This document shows positions 24,052 to 31,731 of a stretch of DNA of 37,925 nucleotides, piece by piece. The position numbers and the translations under genes are program-made. Location: the NCBI GenBank assembly GCA_029266615.1, contig JAQSWN010000059.1, positions 1 through 37,925 on the forward strand, read 5' to 3'. Within the stretch, counting starts at the first letter, position 1, and each line of letters opens with the position of its first letter. This DNA is from Polyangiaceae bacterium. Lineage in GTDB: Bacteria; Myxococcota_A; Polyangia; Polyangiales; Polyangiaceae. The notes under the pieces are model-generated. The model was not told the DNA's origin and made no database searches. It was given only the letters and a program-made list of their open reading frames with translations.

Positions 24052-24076
24052 AGCGGAGCGGAGCGGAGCGGAGCGG
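24052..24076. repeat. Pentanucleotide tandem repeat (AGCGG)5
   Basis: Five perfect copies of AGCGG in tandem, next to the decayed gene region. A five-base unit changes reading frame by slippage, but no intact gene crosses it here. Confidence 0.85.
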
Positions 24077-24079
24077 GCG

Positions 24080-24418
24080 GGGCCGAGATGCCGCGGCTCT
24101 CGTGCAGGAGCTCGACGAACAATTTGCGATAGGGCGCGCATCACCTCGTTGATGAGCTCATTCGTGGCCGTCACCGCGACCGCTGGATCCACGGCGAAGC
24201 TTGCTTGAATGGTTTTCCAGCGCGTCGCGAAGCCGGCCCTCTCCACCGCTCGGAGCGCGTGAAACTGAAATGCTCGACTCGCCGCGTGCGCTCTTCCAGC
24301 TCGCGCTCGGCCTCGGCCACGTCTCCGACTTGCGCCACCATTCGCCGGTATTCCGGGCCAAAGCGCCGACGCAGCTCCTCGCTCCGCGTCCGTGCGCGCT
24401 TGACGAGCAGGAGCGCCG
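24080..24418 (-). pseudogene. Frameshifted remnant of an RFGPEY-type hypothetical protein
   Basis: One frame reads ALLLVKRARTRSEELRRRFG, continuing PEYRRMVAQVGDVAEAERELEERTRRVEHFSF. Near 24258 the homology moves to another frame: HALRAVERAGFATRWKTIQ, then ASFAVDPAVAVTATNELINEVM. Together these match the C-terminal part of a known family of short membrane-anchored proteins (…RFGPEYDR…ERELxERxxRVE…RWxxIQxxFVDDPxxAVxxADxLIxEVM). The N terminus is lost: it abuts an RND adaptor fragment. It is not expected to give a functional product. Confidence 0.75.
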
Positions 24419-24615
24419 ACGAACTTGCGCCCGGGGAAGCCGCGCACCGCGAACTCCACTCGCGCGCCTCGTTTCAGCGCCGGCAAGTCGTCCGCCGGAA
24501 CCGACGCTTCGAGCCGCATGGACGAAGGGTCGATGATGGTGACGAGCTTGCGCGCGTTTTCCGCGCCCGACGAGGCAAGCTGCTCCGTACGGGCCAGCGT
24601 GGCCCGGGCCAGCCT
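24400..24615 (-). pseudogene. Fragment of an RND efflux periplasmic adaptor (MFP)
   Basis: The reading ARATLARTEQLASSGAENAR, then KLVTIIDPSSMRLEASVPAD, then DLPALKRGARVEFAVRGFPGRKFVG is a typical central stretch of a membrane fusion protein (barrel-sandwich exit and beta-barrel). Only about 70 of ~380 residues remain. On its upstream side it is joined to an RND permease fragment and on its downstream side to an unrelated fragment. Confidence 0.75.
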
Positions 24616-24787
24616 CCAAGAACGAGCTGAACTGAACGACCAGTACCAGATACATCAGGAGCACCGCGACCCCGAGCGCGAGCAATATGCGACCGAACAC
24701 TTCGTGGCCCTTGGTCTCGCGGCCTTGGGTCACGGTGTAGCCGGCAGCAAGGGTCATAGCGGCTCGTGCGGCGCTGATCGATGAAAT
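24611..24787 (-). pseudogene. Fragment of an RND efflux permease (AcrB type)
   Basis: The reading LAAGYTVTQGRETKGHEVFG, then RILLALGVAVLLMYLVLVVQFSSFLEA matches the segment entering the C-terminal membrane domain of AcrB-type pumps. About 59 residues remain of more than 1000. The frame then runs into the adaptor fragment, out of frame. The order (permease piece upstream of adaptor piece) is reversed relative to normal efflux operons, so rearrangement took place. Confidence 0.78.
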
Positions 24788-24827
24788 CACGCCCCACCGG
24801 GCTCGCTTGTTGCACGAAGGTGCCGCC

Positions 24828-25091
24828 ATGAAGGTTTGCTTCGTCTCCGCGGTCTTGGTTCTGTTGTGCGCTTCGGCCTGTGGCTCGGGGGCGTCGCCCG
24901 CCCAGGACCCCAGCCAGCAGCCGTCGCCGGTTTCGACCCAAGCGGGTACGGATCCCGTCACCAACGCCCCCCCCGGGGCGCCGATGTCTCCGGATGGGCA
25001 GCCCACGCCACCTAGCGGGATGCCGACTCCGCCGACCGGCACGCCCACCCCTCCACCCCCGGGCCCCGCGTCGGGCACGGGGACTCAGTAA
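24828..25091 (+). CDS. Short proline-rich lipoprotein
   Basis: 87 aa. The ATG at 24828 is preceded by AAGGTG at six bases. The signal MKVCFVSAVLVLLCASAC ends in a good lipobox; everything after is Pro/Gly/Thr-rich and low in complexity (repeated PTPPSG, PTPPTG, PTPPPP). No folded domain is evident. It may be a wall- or outer-membrane-attached spacer protein, or a small product of no set function. Confidence 0.6.
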   Translation: MKVCFVSAVLVLLCASACGSGASPAQDPSQQPSPVSTQAGTDPVTNAPPGAPMSPDGQPTPPSGMPTPPTGTPTPPPPGPASGTGTQ

Positions 25092-25155
25092 ACCCGCTGA
25101 GCACGCGTGGTCTCTGGACCATTGCCGGCGCTTGGTTCGGGCTTAAGTTGTGGGG

Positions 25156-25860
25156 ATGGCTGAGCTACGAATCGACGTTTGGTCCGACATCGCGTGCCCC
25201 TGGTGTTACGTCGGCAAACGTCGGCTCGAGCGTGCGCTGAGCGAATTTCCGCACGCGGGTGACGTAAAAGTCGTGTGGCACGCGTTCGAGCTCGACCCGT
25301 CCGCTCCCCAAGAGCGCGATCCGAAAGTTTCGCACGCCGAGCGCATCGCGAAGAAATACGGCATCAGCGTTCAGCAGGCGCAGCAGAATAGCGAGCGGCT
25401 GCGCGAAACGGCGCGGCGTGAAGGCCTTTCATTCGACTTTGAGCACATCCGCTCCGGCAACATGTTCGACGCCCATCGCCTCGTGCATCTCGGCAAAGAG
25501 CGCGGAAGGCAGGACGCGGTCAAGGAACGTTTCCTCAAGGCCTACCTGGAGGAGGCGGCGCTCATGAGCGAGCACGGCACGCTGCTGCGGCTCGCGGTGG
25601 AGGCCGGGCTGCAGGAGCGCGAGGTGGCGGACGTCCTTGCGTCCGATCAGTTTGCGGACGCAGTGCGGGCGGACGAAGCGCAAGCGCGCGAGCTGGGAAT
25701 CAACGGCGTGCCCTGCTTCGTGCTCGACGGGCGGTACGCGGTCAGCGGCGCTCAGTCGCCTCAGATCCTGCTCAGCGCGCTTCATCAGGCCTGGAGCGAG
25801 CGGGACCAAAGCGCGGAGTCGCCGGAACAAGGCGCGTTCTGCGGGCCGCAAGGCTGCTGA
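25156..25860 (+). CDS. DsbA family oxidoreductase, FrnE-like
   Basis: A 234-aa cytoplasmic thioredoxin-fold protein. The redox motif CPWC (Cys14, Cys17) lies in IDVWSDIACPWCYVGKRRLERAL, and the later GVPCFVLDGRYAVSGAQ is the cis-proline strand of the fold. The family (FrnE/2-hydroxychromene-2-carboxylate isomerase-like) includes oxidative-stress oxidoreductases. The start could be GTG 25150 or ATG 25156. The C terminus CGPQGC adds two cysteines. It converges on a TetR gene and may stand alone. Confidence 0.9.
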   Translation: MAELRIDVWSDIACPWCYVGKRRLERALSEFPHAGDVKVVWHAFELDPSAPQERDPKVSHAERIAKKYGISVQQAQQNSERLRETARREGLSFDFEHIRSGNMFDAHRLVHLGKERGRQDAVKERFLKAYLEEAALMSEHGTLLRLAVEAGLQEREVADVLASDQFADAVRADEAQARELGINGVPCFVLDGRYAVSGAQSPQILLSALHQAWSERDQSAESPEQGAFCGPQGC

Positions 25861-25920
25861 TAGCAGCGGTAACGCGTGCCGGACCGCAACGGGACGACGC
25901 GCGCCACCGTGCCCCCACGA

Positions 25921-26583
25921 TCACCGAGTGCTGGTGTTTCGTCGCCCTGACTCACGCCCTTTCTTCCGGCGTGGTGGCGCTGGCCATGCAAGGAGCGCGG
26001 CATCGCCGATTTCATGTAGCCGCTCACGGCTGGCGCCGTCTTTGGCCTGGAGCGACATGCCTTGGAGGACGGCCATGTAAAACGAAGCTAGCGCCGCCGG
26101 GTTCGCAGTGTTGGGTACGTCCTCCTCGGCAATGCCACGCTCGATGCGAGCCTTCATGCGCTCTTCCCAGCTCCCGCGGCAGCGCGCGAGCTCCGCCTGC
26201 ACGCGCGCGGCCTCTTCACTGACGCTCACCGCTGACAGCACGACCATGCACCCGCGCGGGAAGCGAGGATCCGTCAGCCTTACCGCGGCCTCGGCCAGTA
26301 CGCGCGCGACCGCTTCGCGCGCCGTCTTGGCGTCGCCCATCAACGCCTCCGTCTGATCGCCGCCGCGCGCGACGTAACGGTCGACCGCCTGAAGAAACAA
26401 CGCCTCCTTGTCGCCGAACGCGGCGTACAGGCTGGGAGCGCTCACGCCGATGGCGGCCGTGAGCTGCGCGACGGACGTCGCTTCATAGCCGTGCTCCCAG
26501 AACAAGCGCATGGCTTGGTCCAACGCGGCATCGCGATCGAACCCGCGGGGACGGCCACGCGCCTTGGGTTCATTGCTTTTCAT
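25921..26583 (-). CDS. TetR-family transcriptional regulator
   Basis: 220 aa. The N-terminal TetR helix-turn-helix is clear: RGRPRGFDRDAALDQAMRLFWEHGYEATSVAQLTAAIGVSAPSLYAAFGDKEALFLQAV. The ligand domain carries FPRGCMVVLSA, which recalls the AefR/YxaF-like subgroup. The ATG at 26583 is chosen as it begins right before the DNA-binding region. It is divergent from an SDR gene, its probable target. Confidence 0.92.
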   Translation of the reverse strand: MKSNEPKARGRPRGFDRDAALDQAMRLFWEHGYEATSVAQLTAAIGVSAPSLYAAFGDKEALFLQAVDRYVARGGDQTEALMGDAKTAREAVARVLAEAAVRLTDPRFPRGCMVVLSAVSVSEEAARVQAELARCRGSWEERMKARIERGIAEEDVPNTANPAALASFYMAVLQGMSLQAKDGASRERLHEIGDAALLAWPAPPRRKKGRESGRRNTSTR

Positions 26584-26589
26584 AACGAC

Positions 26590-26660
26590 CGCTAGATTAA
26601 CCCATTGACGCGGCCCCACAAGTCTTTATGGAACCGTCATCGATTTAACTAGCGATCGAT
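26590..26660. promoter_or_regulatory. Candidate TetR operator region
   Basis: CGCTAGATTAA (26590-26600) and TTAACTAGCG (26645-26654) are inverted copies with one extra base. They are placed near the TetR start and the SDR start, respectively. The second is embedded in TTAACTAGCGATCGATAC, which has the CGATCG core seen in many TetR-family operators. This fits repression of both genes. Confidence 0.45.
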
Positions 26661-26676
26661 ACACAAAAGGCAAATT

Positions 26677-27435
26677 ATGGAATTACGAAGCAAACCGCTT
26701 TCGGGCAAGACCGCCCTCGTCACCGGCGGCTCGCGCGGCATCGGAGCCGCGACGGCTCGGGCTCTCGCCGAGGCGGGCGCGAGCGTCGCCATCACGTACG
26801 CCAGCTCTCCCGAGAAGGCGCAGGCGGTCGTGGGAGAGCTCACCGCGCAAGGTGTGGAAGCCGTTGCGTTCCATGCCGACCAGGCCGACGGCGCGGGAGC
26901 GGCGGAGCTCGTGAGGAAGGTCGTCGAGCGCTTCGGCGGGCTCGACATCTTGGTGAACAACGCGGGCATCGCCGTCTACGGAGGCGTGGCGGACGAGAGC
27001 CCGGACTTGGGCGCGCTGGACCGCCAATGGGCGGTCAACTTGGTCGGGGTCGCGGCGCTGGTGCGCGCCGCCGCGCGCGTGATGCCGAGCGGCGGACGCA
27101 TCGTGTCAATCAGCTCGTCGCTCGCTCAAAGAGTTCCATTTCCGGGGCTCGCGGACTACGCGGCCGGGAAGGCGGCGCTCGTCGGCTACACCCGCGGCTG
27201 GGCGCGCGATCTGGGTCCGAGGCAGATCACCGTCAACGCGCTCGCGCCGGGACCGATCGACACGGACATGAATCCGGCGAGCGGCCCCTACGGGGACTAC
27301 GTCAAGGGAGCAGTCGCGCTCGGCCGCTACGGCAGGCCGGAAGAGGTCGCCGCCGCTGTCACCTTCCTCGCAGGACCTGGAGCTTCCTACATCACGGGCG
27401 CCACTCTCGAGGTAGACGGCGGACAGCTCGCATGA
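26677..27435 (+). CDS. Short-chain dehydrogenase/reductase (FabG-like)
   Basis: A 252-aa classical SDR. The cofactor motif TGGSRGIG, the NNAG motif and the catalytic Ser in SISSSLAQ and Tyr-x3-Lys in YAAGKAALVGYTRG are present, ending GATLEVDGGQLA. The ATG at 26677 follows AAAGG by about seven bases. It is divergent from a TetR gene with inverted repeats between, an arrangement widespread in proteobacteria where the regulator represses the SDR. The substrate is unknown. Confidence 0.92.
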   Translation: MELRSKPLSGKTALVTGGSRGIGAATARALAEAGASVAITYASSPEKAQAVVGELTAQGVEAVAFHADQADGAGAAELVRKVVERFGGLDILVNNAGIAVYGGVADESPDLGALDRQWAVNLVGVAALVRAAARVMPSGGRIVSISSSLAQRVPFPGLADYAAGKAALVGYTRGWARDLGPRQITVNALAPGPIDTDMNPASGPYGDYVKGAVALGRYGRPEEVAAAVTFLAGPGASYITGATLEVDGGQLA

Positions 27436-27462
27436 ACAGACCGTCCGCCGTGTTCCAGCCGG

Positions 27463-28248
27463 TCAGAGCGCTACCGCCATCGCCAGGCATTCTTCGCCCC
27501 CAGCGGCTGCAACTTTGTAGCGCTCTCCATCCACGGACTTGGCGACTACCACCCCATCCTCGCCGAAGGTCTGACCCTCGATGGTGCAGCTGCCCTCGAG
27601 CACGAGCACGTAGTTCGCCTCGAGCTCGTAGCTCTTAGAGGACGTGACGTGGAGCAACTGCGCAGCCAAGCCGCCGGAATCGTCGAGCGGTACGGTGAAC
27701 ACACCGACGCCGGTCGCCTGCTCGTCGAACGGGTAGTCTTCGATGAGGCTCGGGTCCTCCGTGTCCAGCCGAATCGGCGTGTATTCCTGGATCATGTCCG
27801 TCGCCATGAAGTCGGGGGGGGCGGCGTAGGAGAGCAGGAAGAAGCCGCTGCTGTCGCTGATCTCGTGGCCGCTGCCAGGCGGATTGAAGTACGCGCTCCC
27901 CGTCTGATACACGCCCTTCGCGTCTGTCTGCGTGCCGTCGATCACGTAAACGGATTCGGTCTGAGCATGATAGTGAAGGCCAACCGCGCCGTCCTCCACG
28001 GTGTACCAAAGGATCGCGACGTGTTTGCTTTCGGCAGTGCCCGCGAGGATGAGCTTTTGCACGTTGGGCCGAAAGTCGAACCATTCGTAGTCGTCGGGAT
28101 TGGTCTTTACCTCGGTCAAGTCCAGCACGGTCGACGCTTCGAGCGCGGCGCTCGGCATCGGCGTCTCGTTCGCATCGCCGTCGTCCGAGCCACAACCCGT
28201 GAGTAAGAGCCCGCACATCACCCCGCACCACGCCAGTAAGGATTTCAT
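27463..28248 (-). CDS. Cupin-domain lipoprotein
   Basis: A 261-aa lipoprotein. The ATG at 28248 yields MKSLLAWCGVMCGLLLTGCGS with a good lipobox. It contains two cupin-like halves: the first with GLHYHAQTESVYVIDGTQT...GSAYFNPPGSGHEI, which carries the cupin metal ligands, and the second with a weak copy (YELEANYVLVLEGSCTIEGQTF...). Cupins bind metals and act as dioxygenases, isomerases or binding proteins. An N-terminal helix carries a DLTEVKTNPDDYEWFDF segment. It is divergent from the peroxiredoxin-OhrR operon. Confidence 0.82.
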   Translation of the reverse strand: MKSLLAWCGVMCGLLLTGCGSDDGDANETPMPSAALEASTVLDLTEVKTNPDDYEWFDFRPNVQKLILAGTAESKHVAILWYTVEDGAVGLHYHAQTESVYVIDGTQTDAKGVYQTGSAYFNPPGSGHEISDSSGFFLLSYAAPPDFMATDMIQEYTPIRLDTEDPSLIEDYPFDEQATGVGVFTVPLDDSGGLAAQLLHVTSSKSYELEANYVLVLEGSCTIEGQTFGEDGVVVAKSVDGERYKVAAAGGEECLAMAVAL

Positions 28249-28448
28249 GAGGGCGAACCTTCCGACGCGACACATGTCGGGTTCGTGAAGCTCGCATGTC
28301 GGGCGGCGCGCTTTCGGCGCTCGTGGTGTCCATGCGCGCGCGTTGCGATCCTGCCCCGTGCGCCCCGCACGCTCGCTCGCCAGATTCGAGCAATACCGAG
28401 GCACTCTTTGCCATCGATTCGGCTCCGGTGGCCCCTGCACGCAATTTC

Positions 28449-28521
28449 AGTTGCCGGCAATTCAATTGCGCGCAATGTAGCAATCATGTTGAAGCAAACC
28501 GCCCCGAAAGTTGCCGGTAAA
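28449..28521 (+). promoter_or_regulatory. OhrR-type operator upstream of the peroxiredoxin gene
   Basis: GCAATTCAATTGC (28457-28469) is a perfect 13-bp palindrome whose CAATT-n-AATTG core is that of known OhrR operators. An imperfect second site, GCAATTTCAGTTGC, is at 28441-28454. The direct repeat AGTTGCCGG(C/T)AA occurs at 28449-28460 and again touching the start codon at 28509-28520. Binding by the co-encoded OhrR is a clear prediction. Confidence 0.6.
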
Positions 28522-28997
28522 TGAGCGCTGGTGGCGTGCAAGTCGGCGATCGATTTCCCTCGTTCACGTTGCCGGACCAAGACGGTAAGCCCTTCGTCTT
28601 GGACGAAGCGCTTGGGAAGGGCGCGGTAGTGCTGTTCTTCTACCCGAAGGACGACACCACCGGTTGCACGCAGGAGGTGTGCTCCTTTCGCGACGCCAGC
28701 GCAGACTTCGTGAGCGCCGGGGCCGTGGTGGCCGGCATCTCGTCGGACGGTACCGCGAGCCACCGGCAGTTCGCGAACAAGCACGGCCTCGGCTATCCTT
28801 TGCTTTCGGATGCGGGCGGTAAGCTGCGCAAGCAGGTGGGCGTGCCGCGCGCCATGTTCGGTTTGGTAGAAGGGCGTGTCACGTACGTGCTCGACCGCGC
28901 CGGAATCGTACGCCATTCCTTCGACTCCATGATCGGTGCGACGAAGCACGTCCGCGAGGCTCTGACCACGGTTCGCACGCTCGGAGCCGGCGCATGA
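28521..28997 (+). CDS. bcp: Peroxiredoxin, Bcp/PrxQ type
   Basis: 158 aa. The thiol peroxidase motif is FFYPKDDTTGCTQEVCSFRD, with peroxidatic and resolving cysteines five residues apart as in PrxQ/Bcp. The opening GDRFPSFTLPDQDGKPFVLDEALGKG and late FGLVEGRVTYVLDRAGIVRHSF fit the family fully. It reduces hydroperoxides with thioredoxin. The 3' end overlaps the ohrR start by four bases (ATGA). Only a weak ribosome site is seen before the ATG at 28521. Confidence 0.93.
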   Translation: MSAGGVQVGDRFPSFTLPDQDGKPFVLDEALGKGAVVLFFYPKDDTTGCTQEVCSFRDASADFVSAGAVVAGISSDGTASHRQFANKHGLGYPLLSDAGGKLRKQVGVPRAMFGLVEGRVTYVLDRAGIVRHSFDSMIGATKHVREALTTVRTLGAGA

Positions 28998-29506
28998 GCA
29001 AGCGGCGGGGCGCTTCCGCGCGCGCTACCCGCCTAGAAGACCAGCTGTGCTTTGCGCTCTACTCGGCGTCCCGCGCCCTCACGCGCGCTTACCAGCCGCT
29101 CCTTTCACCGCTGGGCCTCACCTACCCGCAATACCTGGTGATGCTCGTCTTGTGGGAGGGTGAGCCCCTCTCCGTTTCCGAGCTCGGCACACGGCTCGGT
29201 TTGGACTCCGGCACCCTTACCCCGCTCCTCAAACGGCTGGAGCAGGCGAAGCTGGTCAAGCGCCGTCGCGACGTGGAGGACGAGCGTGTCGTCGTCCTTT
29301 CGCTCACCGCGACTGGGCAAGCGTTACACGAGCGCGCGCTCCGGATCCCGGTGGAGTTGGCGTGCCGCGCCGGCTTCAGCATCGATGCCGCCGGCCTCGC
29401 TGCGCTCGAAGAGATGCGTGAAGCCGTCCGCGACCTCACGCGCCGCGTCTCCCTCCCGCGACGGAGCCAGCCAGCGGGGGCAGAAGAGATGAGAGCCGAC
29501 GAGTAG
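28994..29506 (+). CDS. ohrR: OhrR-like MarR-family peroxide regulator
   Basis: A 170-aa MarR-type repressor. The N-terminal LEDQLCFALYSASRALTRAYQPLLSPLGLTYPQYLVMLVLWE is the OhrR signature, with the redox cysteine Cys19. The winged helix follows: LSVSELGTRLGLDSGTLTPLLKRLEQAKLVKRRRDVEDERVVVLSLT. OhrR senses organic hydroperoxides. Here it is coupled to a PrxQ rather than to an ohr gene. An OhrR-type palindrome precedes the operon. Confidence 0.9.
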   Translation: MSKRRGASARATRLEDQLCFALYSASRALTRAYQPLLSPLGLTYPQYLVMLVLWEGEPLSVSELGTRLGLDSGTLTPLLKRLEQAKLVKRRRDVEDERVVVLSLTATGQALHERALRIPVELACRAGFSIDAAGLAALEEMREAVRDLTRRVSLPRRSQPAGAEEMRADE

Positions 29507-29741
29507 TTCGCCGACTGAGAGTCTCGCCGACGTAGTATGACTTCTTCATTCGCGGGCCCTCAGGTACGCTGCCGAGCACACGTTTCTGGCTCTCTCGCGT
29601 GCTGTTGGTCCTCGGCGGTGTCTGGCTACTACTCGCGCTCGGCACCAGCCCCTCCTTCTCGACAAGTGCTTCGACGATTGCCCAGACGGAAGCGCGCCCC
29701 GCAACGACGGCAAGTGCGCAAAGCGGGAGGGTTGACCTTCG

Positions 29742-31724
29742 CTACTCCGCCGCGCTGGGCCGGAGCGACTTCGTGCCCATGGCGCCAAGAGGGAAAGCGA
29801 AGCGCAGCGTCGTTCCCTTCTGCCATGTGCTCTGAATGCTGAGCTCGCCGCCGAGCTGCTCCGTCGCCACCAACAATGCGCCCATTCCCACGCCGCGCCC
29901 GGAGATGTCCGTAACCTCTGCGGCGGTGGTGACGCCGTCACTGAACAAAGCTCGCTCCAGCTCGGCGCGAGTGTGGTGGGGCAACCCCGCCTCCGCGGCG
30001 CGCTCGGCAACGCGGCCCCAGTCGATGCCACGGCCGTCGTCTTCAATCTCGATGACGACGCGCTCGGATTCCTCGTAGCTTCGCAAAACTACGGCTCCGG
30101 CCGTGCTTTTTCCGTGCGCGTGCCGATCCGCGACGAGCTCGATGCCGTGATCCACTGCGTTCCTGACGGCGTGGCCGAAGCAGCTCCAAAAGCCGGCCCA
30201 GCGAGCGTGGTCGAGGCGCACGCCGTTGTCTTCCACGTCCACGCGGACGTCGCCTTTGCCGAGGCGACCGGCGATGCCCCGCGCCTGCTCTTGAAAATAC
30301 CGAAGGCGCTTGGCCGTCGACTCCAACTTTAGCCGTCTTATACGCCTCAGCAGGGCCGGCGGGGGCTCTCCCGCGCGCGCCGCCGCTTCGAGCAGGGCGT
30401 ATTCTCGCGGTTCCATCTCCAGCATATCCGCTCGTGCTCCGAGCAGCTTGGCAATCTCGCCCGTGAGCTTGCTCCAGCGCGCCTTCAGCTCTGCGAAGGC
30501 CTGCGGCGGCAGCGGATCTGCCCTGTCGGCCATCGCGTCCTCCAAACGGTGGCAGCACTCGGCGACGCTAACCAGCCCGAACAGCGCTGCGTTCCCCTTT
30601 AGAGTGTGCACGACGCGGCGCACGGCGTCGGGCTCGGCGCTTCCGCTCTCCAGAAGTTGCATGGCGTGCGTCGCCTCTTCGAAGAAGCTCTCGAGTCCCG
30701 TGCGGTCGACCAGCACGTGCTCGAACAGCGCCATCGCCTCGCGGCGCTCCACCTCGCCTCGCTCGCGCTCTACGTCCGTCGTCACGTCCGTCACGATCAC
30801 CAAGTACTGTTCGTGAGGCTCACTCGCGCCGATTGGCCGGTACTCGAAGCGGTAGTGCGCGCCACGCCAGCCTAGCCGCGCCGGCATCTGCTCCAAAGTG
30901 ACTTCGAGCGGCATCTCGGATTGGACGACCTCTGCCCAGCAGACCTCGGTATACTCGGCGAAAGAAGGCGAAAGCGTCGCGAGGTACTCGAACCAGGACG
31001 CGGAGACGGCCGGCGCGCCAAACCACGCGTCCACCGCCGCGGAGCGCTCCTGAGCGATCCTACCTTCGCGATCGATCGTCAGGAAGCCTTGGCGCACGTT
31101 GTCGAGCAAGAGCCGCATGTCCCGGTTCTTGGCGTCCAGCTGCTGGGTGCGTGCGCGAACGATGCGCTCCAGTCGGATCACGTTGTCGAAGAAGCTTCGC
31201 GAGATGAAGCAAGCCGCGAATGATTCGAGCACCACGAACGCGGCGTGCACGGCCACCACCCACCACGCTGCCTCGTAGTTGAAGACGCTACGCGGTAAAA
31301 CCAGCCATACGAGCAGGTGGTGCACAGCGACGGTCAAAGCGGCCGCTACAATGACCAGCGGGTTGCCGAACACCGCGCACATCGCGATGAGGGCGAAGAA
31401 GTAGAAGTGCATCTCGATTTGCGCCGGGCCCTGCCCGATGTGCACCAAGACGCCGCCCATGAACATGGCCGTGACCCCGAAGACGACCGACACGAAGCGC
31501 GGGTTCGTGTCGGTGCGGTGCGCGAGCGCGGGCCCCGCCAGAACCGCCAAGGTCAAGAGCCCGGCCAGGGCCGGCCCCGTGCCGTTCACCCAGGCGATGA
31601 GCATGAACGCGGGCACGTGCAGCGCGAAGAACACGAGTGCGACACGGTTGACGCGCGCCAGATAGCCTCGCTCGAAGTCCGTAACCTCACTCGGTAAGAC
31701 CAAAAAGTCGAAGGCTGTCTTCAT
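29742..31724 (-). CDS. Membrane PAS/HPt/CheA-like histidine kinase
   Basis: 660 aa. The N-terminal ~180 residues are multi-pass membrane and include IEMHFYFFALIAMCAVFGNPLVIVAAALTVAVHHLLV, a His-rich pattern like the MHFHxF...VHHL domain of some chemoreceptors. A PAS-like domain follows (~200-315, NVRQGFLTIDREGRIA), then an HPt domain with VVHTLKGNAALFG (phosphorylatable His373), a helical linker and a CheA-type ATPase (HAVRNAVDHGIE, EDDGRGID, DISGRGVGM). There is no CheW domain and no receiver. The stop precedes the ohrR end convergently. Its gene is preceded by a thioredoxin-fold gene with a 7-base gap. Confidence 0.88.
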   Translation of the reverse strand: MKTAFDFLVLPSEVTDFERGYLARVNRVALVFFALHVPAFMLIAWVNGTGPALAGLLTLAVLAGPALAHRTDTNPRFVSVVFGVTAMFMGGVLVHIGQGPAQIEMHFYFFALIAMCAVFGNPLVIVAAALTVAVHHLLVWLVLPRSVFNYEAAWWVVAVHAAFVVLESFAACFISRSFFDNVIRLERIVRARTQQLDAKNRDMRLLLDNVRQGFLTIDREGRIAQERSAAVDAWFGAPAVSASWFEYLATLSPSFAEYTEVCWAEVVQSEMPLEVTLEQMPARLGWRGAHYRFEYRPIGASEPHEQYLVIVTDVTTDVERERGEVERREAMALFEHVLVDRTGLESFFEEATHAMQLLESGSAEPDAVRRVVHTLKGNAALFGLVSVAECCHRLEDAMADRADPLPPQAFAELKARWSKLTGEIAKLLGARADMLEMEPREYALLEAAARAGEPPPALLRRIRRLKLESTAKRLRYFQEQARGIAGRLGKGDVRVDVEDNGVRLDHARWAGFWSCFGHAVRNAVDHGIELVADRHAHGKSTAGAVVLRSYEESERVVIEIEDDGRGIDWGRVAERAAEAGLPHHTRAELERALFSDGVTTAAEVTDISGRGVGMGALLVATEQLGGELSIQSTWQKGTTLRFAFPLGAMGTKSLRPSAAE

Positions 31725-31731
31725 GGCGTCC

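Noticed and set aside
24158..25078. Continuous 306-codon minus-strand frame read as one protein
   Set aside because: Its N terminus is antisense to the proline-rich lipoprotein gene, and only a ~59-residue piece matches RND permease; the rest is out of frame with the real fragments.
25852..25866. 6-bp hairpin GCTGCT/AGCAGC at the end of the DsbA-like gene
   Set aside because: Overlaps the coding end, short stem and no T-run; too weak to call a terminator.
29599..29835. 78-codon plus-strand frame with a hydrophobic start after ohrR
   Set aside because: GTG start without ribosome site and its second half overlaps the kinase 3' end antisense; not enough support.
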